Assembly (NCBI RefSeq): GCF_003323745.1
Contig: NZ_QOIL01000028.1
Coordinates: 44,411 to 108,410 of the forward strand
Length of the DNA stretch: 64,000 nucleotides
Reading direction: 5' to 3'
From: Sphaerisporangium album
GTDB lineage: Bacteria > Actinomycetota > Actinomycetes > Streptosporangiales > Streptosporangiaceae
Shown: piece after piece, positions 57,829-64,000 of the stretch
Position numbering within the stretch: the first letter of the stretch is position 1
Layout: each line of letters opens with the position of its first letter
Notes under the pieces: generated by a model
The model's database searches: none
What the model was told of the DNA's origin: nothing
What the model saw: the letters and a program-made list of their open reading frames with translations, nothing else
Position numbers and translations under genes: made by a program

Positions 57829-59064
57829 TTAAAAGCCACGGTAGACCCATTTCGTAGCCAATGGCAGGGCCAGAGCCGAGGGGTCGCGCAGCGCGCTCCC
57901 CTTGCGCCATTCGTCCCAGGACAACTGCCAGAACCCCCACCCGTTCCACCATTCGAGCCGCCTGTCGGTGCCGGTGACGATCACGGGGTCGCCGCGCAGT
58001 GAGCTGTCGTAGAACCACGCCGCCTGGTCCGGACGGGCGTTGACGCAGCCGTGGCTCACGTTGACCTTGCCTTGGGCCCACACGTTGTCGAGGGCGTGGA
58101 CGTACTCGCCGCTGTTGGAGATGCGGACCGCGTGGTCGATCATGAGGTCGTAGTAGCCCGGCTCGCCCTTCTTCCTGCCGGGGGACACCATGCGCACCGG
58201 GTCGCCCTTGTCCATGGTCAGGTGGACGCCGCTCGTCGTGGTGTACTCGCGGGTCGAGCCCTTGCCCGCGCTGATGGCCATGCGCTGGACCAGCCGGCCG
58301 TCCCGGTGGACCAGCATCTGGTGGGTCACCGTGTTAACGATGCTGGTCTGGCGGCGTCCGACGGAGAAGGACAGGATGTGGTCGGCCGTGCCGAACGTAC
58401 GCGGCGCGGCGCGGACGCCGGCGAGGTGCGCGGTGACGACGACCCGCCGCCGCGCGGGCCAGAGCGTTCGCGGCCGGTAGACCACCTGGTCGTCCGCCAT
58501 CCAGCGCCACGCGCCCTCCAGACGGGAACCCGGGGAATCGGAGGACCCCAGGGAACCCAGTTGGACTGCCAAGGCGCGTTCGACCGCGGCGCGGTCCCGG
58601 ACGGGGCCGGTGAAGGTGAGGATGATGGGCATGCCGACGCCGACCGTCTCGCCGGGGCTCGGGATCGCCTGACGGATGCCGAAGGCGTGCGGTGCCGCGC
58701 GCGTGCGGAACCGGGTGACCACCCGGGACGGCGGGTCACCGTGCCGGGCCGGGCTCGCCGACGCCGACACGACGTACTCGGTGCCCGGCGTCAACGTCCA
58801 CGTCGAACGCCACGCGCGCCGCGCGCGGTCGAACCGGCCGGGCACCCTGGCCCCGCCGGCGGAGACGTCGACGCTGGTCAGCGTGCCCTTCGCGACCATA
58901 ACGCGTACATGGCGGTCGGGCCGGGCGCGGGGAGAGCCGGGCGCGGGGATGACTGTGATGGCGACGGCAGAGGATCGCGTCGGAGATCGGGGGCCGACGA
59001 CCACCTGCGAGCCGCCGGTGACGAACATGAGAAGGATCACGGGCATGATCAGGGGGTGCCGCAT
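57829..59064 (-). CDS. L,D-transpeptidase (YkuD domain) with Ig-like region
   Basis: This encodes 411 residues from ATG 59064. A short signal peptide or anchor (IMPVILLMFVTGGSQVV) is followed by two beta-rich Ig-like domains (~residues 45-245), then a YkuD domain whose active site reads NVSHGCVNARPDQAAW with Cys340. YDLMIDHAVRISNSGEYVHA supplies the conserved His. It makes 3-3 cross-links in peptidoglycan outside the membrane, as in mycobacterial Ldt enzymes. Upstream in-frame sequence to 59508 lacks a better start. Confidence 0.93.
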   Translation of the reverse strand: MRHPLIMPVILLMFVTGGSQVVVGPRSPTRSSAVAITVIPAPGSPRARPDRHVRVMVAKGTLTSVDVSAGGARVPGRFDRARRAWRSTWTLTPGTEYVVSASASPARHGDPPSRVVTRFRTRAAPHAFGIRQAIPSPGETVGVGMPIILTFTGPVRDRAAVERALAVQLGSLGSSDSPGSRLEGAWRWMADDQVVYRPRTLWPARRRVVVTAHLAGVRAAPRTFGTADHILSFSVGRRQTSIVNTVTHQMLVHRDGRLVQRMAISAGKGSTREYTTTSGVHLTMDKGDPVRMVSPGRKKGEPGYYDLMIDHAVRISNSGEYVHALDNVWAQGKVNVSHGCVNARPDQAAWFYDSSLRGDPVIVTGTDRRLEWWNGWGFWQLSWDEWRKGSALRDPSALALPLATKWVYRGF

Positions 59065-59284
59065 CGTCCCGCCCTTCGTCCATCGATGATCAGAAACACG
59101 AATAGCGTATCGCTGTGTGGCGGGCTCGTGGCGCTTAGTGAGCACCCCTGTGGATAACTCGGCGGGCAACGGCCGACCCTGTGGATAACCCCGGTCACTA
59201 TCCTTCGCTCGTCGGCACGGGCACGAGGCCAGGCCGTCGATGTTCACGCCTGCCTTGCAAGGCGATCCGGCGGCGGGAGATCTG

Positions 59285-59480
59285 GGTGATGGGCGGCAAC
59301 ATCTGGCGCGACCCCGAGGACGACCTGCCCGCAGACTTCGCCGAGAACCGCGACGTGCACTACGAGGCGCTGCCCAAGCCCCGCGACTCGGCCGAGTTTC
59401 ATCGCCGACCTGCAGAAACGCCACGTCGTGGCGTTTAACAAGCAGAGTATCCCGACCGAGATGCGGTTGTCGGGGCGAGC
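59285..59480 (+). pseudogene. Degenerate gene piece, possibly Tn3-family transposase
   Basis: From 59289 the frame reads NIWRDPEDDLPADFAENRDV and HYEALPKPRDSAEF. One extra T near 59398 then shifts the frame. Removing it continues as IADLQKRHVVAFNKQSIPTE. A continuous protein-like text across a single-base error, without start or stop context, marks a decayed gene. The wording resembles a stretch of Tn3-type transposases as I remember them, but I cannot confirm it. The rest of 59065-59495 shows no gene. Confidence 0.45.
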
Positions 59481-59495
59481 TGCTAGCTTGGAGAA

Positions 59496-59855
59496 ATGTC
59501 CAATTCACAAAAGGTCGACGATTTCCTCGCCAAGCTGGACCATCCGCTGAAGGAGGAGATGAAAGCCATCAGGGCTATCATCACCGCCAATCCCAAAATC
59601 GAAGAAGACGTTAAATGGGGTGGCCCCAGCTTCGCCTACAAGGAGGAACTGGCCACCTTCAGCCCGCGGGTCAAGGACGCCGCAGCTCTGGTCTTCCACC
59701 AGGGCGCCCTGCTCAAGGACGAGGGCGGCCTGCTGGAGCCCGGCCCCAAGGGCAAGGCGTACGCCAAGATCCGCAGCATGGGCGAGGTCGAGGCCAACAA
59801 GGAGGCGCTGGAGCAGCTCGTCAATGAGTGGATCGAACTGATGGACAAGAAGTAG
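59496..59855 (+). CDS. DUF1801 (YdhG-like) protein
   Basis: This 119-residue soluble protein of the DUF1801 fold has FLAKLDHPLKEEMKAIRAII, then the conserved EEDVKWGGPSFAYK and a C-terminal helix (EALEQLVNEWIELMDKK). The family is structurally known but functionally unassigned. ATG at 59496. Codon GC is somewhat lower in its first third than in its neighbours. Confidence 0.9.
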   Translation: MSNSQKVDDFLAKLDHPLKEEMKAIRAIITANPKIEEDVKWGGPSFAYKEELATFSPRVKDAAALVFHQGALLKDEGGLLEPGPKGKAYAKIRSMGEVEANKEALEQLVNEWIELMDKK

Positions 59856-59956
59856 CGACCGCCGGTCAGCCGGTCGATTCGCGGCAGGTCACGCGGGGCC
59901 CGCACGATGTCCGGTCATGTGCGGGCCCATGCGCTTCACCGGCCGTTCAGTGACGG

Positions 59957-62197
59957 CTAACCACAGTCGGCCGGGCGGCGGCGGTCTCCATCGCGATCGG
60001 ACGGGACGCGCGAAGTCCGGTCCGATCCTCCTCGGGGGCCGGGGAGGCTGGGGAGGATCGTGCCCGTTACCTCGCCCAGGGCGATGGACGTGCCGCCCGG
60101 CCCGGGGGCCGTCGCGGTGATCGTCACCGTGTCGCCGTCCTCCAGGAATGTACGGATCTGACCATCCGCCAGCTTGATCGGCTCGCTGCCGTTCCACGTG
60201 ATCTCGATGAGCGACCCCCGCTGGCCCGGCTCGGCCCCGGACACCGTCCCGCTGGCGAAAAGATCGCCCGTGCGCAGCGAGGCGCCGTTGACGGTCATGT
60301 GGGCGAGCATCTGGTCCGGCGTCCAGTACATCTGCCGGTACGGAGGCGCGGAGATCGGCTCCCCGTTCAGCTCGACCCGCATCGCGATGTCCAGCCCCCA
60401 TGGCTCCCGTCTGCCCAGGTACGAGAGCGGCTCGGGGTCCTGCGCCCGACCGGCCACCCGCGCGTGCCCGAGCGCCTCCAGCGGCGTGATCCACGGGGAG
60501 ATCGACGTGGCGAACGACTTGCCGAGGAACGGCCCGAGCGGGACGTACTCCCAGGACTGGATGTCACGGGCGCTCCAGTCGTTGACGAGCGTCACCCCGA
60601 AGACGTGATCGGCGAAATCCCCGGCGGCCTCGCCGAGGCGCGTCGGTGTCCCGACGACGAAGCCCAGCTCCGCCTCGATGTCCAGCTTGGCCGACGGCCC
60701 GAGCACGGGCGGCCGTCCGGGAGCGGGGACGCGCTGCCCGCGCGGCCGGGTGATCGGCGTGCCCGAGACGACCACCGTCCCCGACCTGCCGTGATACCCC
60801 ACGGGAAGGTGTCGCCAGTTGGGCAGCAGCGGCTCGCCGTCCGGGCGGAACATGCGGCCGAGGTTGGTGGCGTGCTCCAGGGAGCAGTAGAAGTCGACGT
60901 AGTCCCCCACCTCGATCGGCTGGTGCAGCCGCACCTCGGCCAGGGGGACCAGGTGCGGCTCGACGGCCGCCCGGTTGGCCGCCGCCTCCCCGGCCTGGGC
61001 CGACAGCAGGCGCTGGACGCGGCGCCGGGTGTCGCTCCAGGCGGCGCGGCCCCGCGCCAGGAACCCGTTGAGGCTCGGCGCGGCGAACACCTCGTCGTGC
61101 AGCGCGGGCGCGAGGTCGAGGACGTGGTCGCCGATGCGCACTCCGGCGCGCGGCGCCTCGCCCTGCCTGGAGAACACGCAGTAGGGAAGGTTCGCCGGCG
61201 TGTACGGGGAGGCGTCCGCTCCGGGCACCCAGCTGGTCATCGGTGACTCCACTTCGACGGCTACGCTCACGGATGCCACCGAGCGCGACGAGGAACCCTC
61301 GGCCGCCGTCCCGGCCCGGGACGGGGCGATCAGTCCGAGCCCTCGCAGGTCGTCGATCGGCGTGGTGGTGTTGCAGGACCCGTACGAGACCAGCAGGCCA
61401 CGCGCCCGCAGCACGGTCTCCGGGCGCACGGCCCGGGCGAGGTCGGCGAGCTCGTGCCGATCCATGAGCTCCAGCACCGGCACCGGATCGCGTCCCTCGA
61501 CGGCCGCGCACACCGCCAGCAGCAGGTTGAGGAAGCCGTGCCGGTACACGCCGAGGCTCGGGTCCACGTGCCGTACGGCGTGGTGCAGCCCGGCGGTGGC
61601 CTTGAACGGCGTCCCCCGCAGGGCGCAGGTGCGGATGAACAGGCCGAGGTCGTGCACGGACGGGAACAGGTCCGGCGTGACACCTCCACAGCGGACCTTC
61701 GCCCCCACCCCAGGAGGAAGATGGGTGAACTCCCCGGCCGGGACCTCGACGAACAGCCGGGCCTTGGGCGCGGCCATCCGTACCCTCACGGCCAGCGCGG
61801 AGACGTCCGAGCCTGGCGGGAGGGCGGCCTCCACGAGCTCGACCTCGACGCCCGTCAGCCCGGCGAGCCCGTCCAGGTCCGGGGAGGCCGAGGGTTCGAG
61901 AATGATCCCGGCCCGGATGGGGCGCGTCAGCAACGCGCGCAGCTCGTCCAGGCGGTCGGCCGGGCACAGGAATCGGTGCGTGAGCACGGGGCTCGGGGCG
62001 TCCTCGTCGGCGTAGTGCCGGGCCAGGGCGTCGGACATCGGAAGACGGGTCGGCGGGAACAGCCCCGCGTCGTCCACGAGGTCCGTGAACAGCGGGTTCA
62101 TCGGGACCCGGAGGTCAGCGGAACCCGAGGCCGCGCCCGGCCCCGGGACGACGGCGCGCGAGCCGGGCCGCCCGGAACCGGAGGCCGCGCCCGTCAT
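59957..62197 (-). CDS. fahA: Fumarylacetoacetase with an extra N-terminal domain
   Basis: This 746-codon frame has its ATG (62197) overlapping the stop of hmgA (ATGA). Residues ~320-746 are fumarylacetoacetase: VGYHGRSGTVVVSGTPI, KLDIEAELGFVVG and LVNDWSARDIQSWEYVPLGP. It hydrolyses fumarylacetoacetate to fumarate and acetoacetate, the last step of tyrosine breakdown. Residues ~33-300 are an unrecognised alpha/beta domain (LVDDAGLFPPTRLPMSDAL, GTPFKATAGLHHAVRH, VSYGSCNTTTPIDDL). No stop separates them, yet an internal ATG at 61240 has a good GGAG, so stand-alone enzyme could also be made. Confidence 0.88.
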   Translation of the reverse strand: MTGAASGSGRPGSRAVVPGPGAASGSADLRVPMNPLFTDLVDDAGLFPPTRLPMSDALARHYADEDAPSPVLTHRFLCPADRLDELRALLTRPIRAGIILEPSASPDLDGLAGLTGVEVELVEAALPPGSDVSALAVRVRMAAPKARLFVEVPAGEFTHLPPGVGAKVRCGGVTPDLFPSVHDLGLFIRTCALRGTPFKATAGLHHAVRHVDPSLGVYRHGFLNLLLAVCAAVEGRDPVPVLELMDRHELADLARAVRPETVLRARGLLVSYGSCNTTTPIDDLRGLGLIAPSRAGTAAEGSSSRSVASVSVAVEVESPMTSWVPGADASPYTPANLPYCVFSRQGEAPRAGVRIGDHVLDLAPALHDEVFAAPSLNGFLARGRAAWSDTRRRVQRLLSAQAGEAAANRAAVEPHLVPLAEVRLHQPIEVGDYVDFYCSLEHATNLGRMFRPDGEPLLPNWRHLPVGYHGRSGTVVVSGTPITRPRGQRVPAPGRPPVLGPSAKLDIEAELGFVVGTPTRLGEAAGDFADHVFGVTLVNDWSARDIQSWEYVPLGPFLGKSFATSISPWITPLEALGHARVAGRAQDPEPLSYLGRREPWGLDIAMRVELNGEPISAPPYRQMYWTPDQMLAHMTVNGASLRTGDLFASGTVSGAEPGQRGSLIEITWNGSEPIKLADGQIRTFLEDGDTVTITATAPGPGGTSIALGEVTGTILPSLPGPRGGSDRTSRVPSDRDGDRRRPADCG

Positions 62198-63369
62198 CGT
62201 GCCCACGTCCACGCGTAGCCGGGGTCCTCGCAGGCGAGCGCGGCGTCGCCCAGGTCGAGCGGGCGGAAGGTGTCGACCATGACGGCGAGCTCGCTGGTGA
62301 CCGTCACCCCCTGGCGCACGGCCTCGACGGCCGCCTCCACAGCCCCCGGCTGCGGCCCGTGCGTGAAGCCCGCCGGGTGCAGCGAGATGGAGCCGACGTC
62401 GATGCCGGACCCCTTGCGGGCCGTGTAGTCCCCGCCCGCGTAGAACATGAACTCGTCGGAGTCCACGTTGTGGTGGTTGTAGGGGATCGGCACCGCCTCG
62501 GGGTGGAAGTCGAGCGGCCGGGGGCAGAACGAGCAGATCACGAAGCCCGGCCCCTCGAAGGTCTGGTGGACGGGCGGCGGCGCGTGCGTGCGCTTCACGA
62601 TCGGCTCGAAGTCGGCGATGTTGAAGGCGTACGGGTACAGGTAGCCGTCCCAGCCGACCACGTCGAACGGGTGATGGGCGTAGGTGAGGCGGGTGAGGCC
62701 GCCCCGCGTCCTGACCAGGACCGGGGTCTCGGAGTCCTCCACGATGAGCGGCTCGCCGGGCGCCCTGAGGTCGCGCTCGGAGTACGGCGCGTGCTCCAGG
62801 AACTGGCCGTACTGCGACAGATAGCGCTTGGGCGGGCGGATGTGCCCAGCGGCTTCGATGGCCAGCGCCTTCACGACCGTGCCGTCGAGCGGCACCCAGC
62901 GGTGGATCGTGCCCGTCGGGATGACGACGTAGTCGCCCTCACCGGCCTCGATCACCCCGTACGTCGACTCGAACCGCACCCGGCCGCTCGCGATGTAGAC
63001 GCATTCGTCGCCCTTGGAGTCGCGGTACAGCTCGCTCGGCCGGTCGGCGGCGGCGTACGACATGCGGACGTCCCCGTTGCCCGCCAGGACGCGGCGTCCG
63101 GTGACGAGGTCGCCGCCCTCGGACAGGTTCTGGGTGCGGAAGTGGCGCGGGGACAGCGGGAGGTTCGGGGAGAGCGCGGCGCCCGATCCCTCGGTGACGG
63201 CCTCGGCCTTGACGATCGCGGTCGGCAGGTGGCGGTGGTAGAGCAGCGAGGAGTCGGAGGAGAAGCCTTCCTCGCCCATCAGCTCCTCGGCGTACAGCCC
63301 GCCGTCGGGCCGCCTGAACTGGACGTGCCGTTTGCGCGGCACCTCGCCGACCGTGCGGTAGTACGGCAT
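62194..63369 (-). CDS. hmgA: Homogentisate 1,2-dioxygenase
   Basis: This 391-residue cupin-fold iron enzyme opens the homogentisate ring to maleylacetoacetate in tyrosine/phenylalanine breakdown. Family text includes YRDSKGDECVYIASGRVRFE, GDYVVIPTGTIHRW, HHPFDVVGWDGYLYPYAFNI and NHHNVDSDEFMFY, the last with metal-ligand candidates. It is the bacterial short type. ATG at 63369 was chosen because GGAGGG lies 6 nt upstream; an ATG at 63381 would swallow that site. It is translationally coupled to the FAH gene. Maleylacetoacetate isomerase is not encoded here. Confidence 0.94.
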   Translation of the reverse strand: MPYYRTVGEVPRKRHVQFRRPDGGLYAEELMGEEGFSSDSSLLYHRHLPTAIVKAEAVTEGSGAALSPNLPLSPRHFRTQNLSEGGDLVTGRRVLAGNGDVRMSYAAADRPSELYRDSKGDECVYIASGRVRFESTYGVIEAGEGDYVVIPTGTIHRWVPLDGTVVKALAIEAAGHIRPPKRYLSQYGQFLEHAPYSERDLRAPGEPLIVEDSETPVLVRTRGGLTRLTYAHHPFDVVGWDGYLYPYAFNIADFEPIVKRTHAPPPVHQTFEGPGFVICSFCPRPLDFHPEAVPIPYNHHNVDSDEFMFYAGGDYTARKGSGIDVGSISLHPAGFTHGPQPGAVEAAVEAVRQGVTVTSELAVMVDTFRPLDLGDAALACEDPGYAWTWAR

Positions 63370-63387
63370 CGGACCCTCCATCGTGTA

Positions 63388-63417
63388 CGCATATCGGACA
63401 ACACTGTCCTCTATACG
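63388..63417 (-). promoter_or_regulatory. Dyad operator upstream of hmgA
   Basis: A 30-bp dyad with 13-bp arms (63388-63400 and 63405-63417), matching at 10 of 13 positions, has a perfect core GGACA-N4-TGTCC. It lies 19-48 bp upstream of the hmgA start and probably binds an IclR-, GntR- or MarR-type repressor of homogentisate catabolism. The remaining space to 63678 shows no supportable gene. Confidence 0.55.
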
Positions 63418-63678
63418 TACGACGATCCGTCATCGCCCCGCCGATGTCAACTTCGTCACCCCGTCGCGACGTCGGCAGTTCGCACAGAAAAGGCCAGGCA
63501 GCGGATGGCGGAAGCCCGGAATCTTGAAGACCTGGATCACGGGCTCGAGGACTCCGGGCGCCGTATCCGGGGGAAGGCGCACGCCCTCACCCGTGGCCCT
63601 CGCGGCGGCGCTTCACGCCATCAGGCGAGGGCCCCGCCTCATGCCCCGGGCACCGGTTCCCTCTCATCGCATTCGCTT

Positions 63679-64000
63679 CTACGGCACCGGGCGCCAGTCG
63701 GTCCATGGCCGGGGCCCCCGCTCGCCGCGAATCGACGCCAATCGCCGATCGACCTCGTCACGCCGGGCAGGGTTCTCTGCGGCCACCTGGGCTGCCATGC
63801 AGGTCATGCGGAACTCTCGGATGTCCCGCAAGGTCTCGAATCCCTCCCAAGGGGTGACGTCATAACCGTAGACGGCGACGAAGTCCCTGTAATCCTCGAC
63901 CGGAATGCCTCCCAGCGTGAACGCCTTCACGGCCGTGGAAACAAGATCCCACTCTGGAGGACCGACCGAGCTTCGTTCCAGATCCAGCAGCACGACCTCG
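63679..64000 (-). CDS. Phosphotransferase (APH/ChoK-like) family, partial
   Basis: Only the C-terminal ~106 residues are in the window; the frame is open to the last base. LLDLERSSVGPPEWDLVSTA is the Mg-binding DxE/D motif of aminoglycoside-phosphotransferase-like kinases (phosphotransferase enzyme family), followed by the typical helical end (DYRDFVAVYGYDVTPWEGFE). The substrate cannot be judged. Many such genes are not resistance genes. Confidence 0.8.
   Translation of the reverse strand, partial: EVVLLDLERSSVGPPEWDLVSTAVKAFTLGGIPVEDYRDFVAVYGYDVTPWEGFETLRDIREFRMTCMAAQVAAENPARRDEVDRRLASIRGERGPRPWTDWRPVP

Noticed and set aside
63383-63865. A 160-codon plus-strand frame near the right end
   Set aside because: It is antisense to the conserved phosphotransferase gene for half its length and crosses the hmgA operator region.

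Overview
The window is uniformly very GC-rich, uses many GTG starts and contains many ATGA/GTGA start-stop overlaps. That points to a high-GC actinobacterium. DUF2530 next to an NCS2 permease, paired dynamin-like GTPases, DUF1801 and a class IV lanthipeptide locus fit a Streptosporangiaceae-like organism (Nonomuraea, Streptosporangium or relatives). The family is inferred from gene content, not from a marker gene. I see no tRNA, rRNA, CRISPR array or intact insertion sequence.

Region 1-7.3 kb is housekeeping: the 3' part of a sacsin/Hsp90-like ATPase gene, DUF2530, an NCS2 purine permease, an Hsp20 gene with a clear promoter and dyad followed by an HspR-like MerR gene, and an RsmC/RlmG-type methyltransferase. 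Region 7.6-22.5 kb is a natural-product locus. One side (minus strand) is a compact operon of a class IV lanthionine synthetase (LanL), a small protein of unknown function, and a 42-residue TTG-start precursor of the ALQxL type that ordinary gene callers would miss. Head to head with it lies a class II synthetase (LanM) followed by a small Cys-free peptide gene. A LuxR-type (LAL) regulator, an AraC regulator with a VOC protein, an ABC exporter and an MFS exporter follow. Region 22.6-30.9 kb carries a MarR-MFS-ThpR operon, an aldo/keto reductase behind a MerR-type palindrome, two secreted proteins and L-2-hydroxyglutarate oxidase.

Region 30.9-44 kb has two closely related two-component systems flanking a MacAB-like export system: two divergent HlyD-type adaptors, ATPase, permease and a membrane-anchored accessory protein. 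Region 44.7-51.5 kb is a mosaic, island-like stretch. It holds a MazF-type toxin/antitoxin pair, a pseudogene joining a protease fragment to a near-identical copy of the 3' end of the neighbouring histidine kinase gene, a GntR/membrane-protein pair, an intact HtrA-like protease, a GHKL ATPase fused to a Shedu-like PD-(D/E)XK nuclease domain (a candidate defence protein), and a further protease-gene remnant. A lipoprotein of a type I associate with MacAB loci lies just beyond, consistent with an island inserted into an older locus.

Region 52-64 kb returns to conserved genes: a dynamin-like GTPase pair, NfeD plus SPFH protein, an L,D-transpeptidase, a probable degenerate transposase piece, DUF1801, and a tyrosine-degradation operon. 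In that operon homogentisate dioxygenase is translationally coupled to a 746-residue protein carrying an unrecognised domain in front of fumarylacetoacetase. The window ends inside a phosphotransferase gene.
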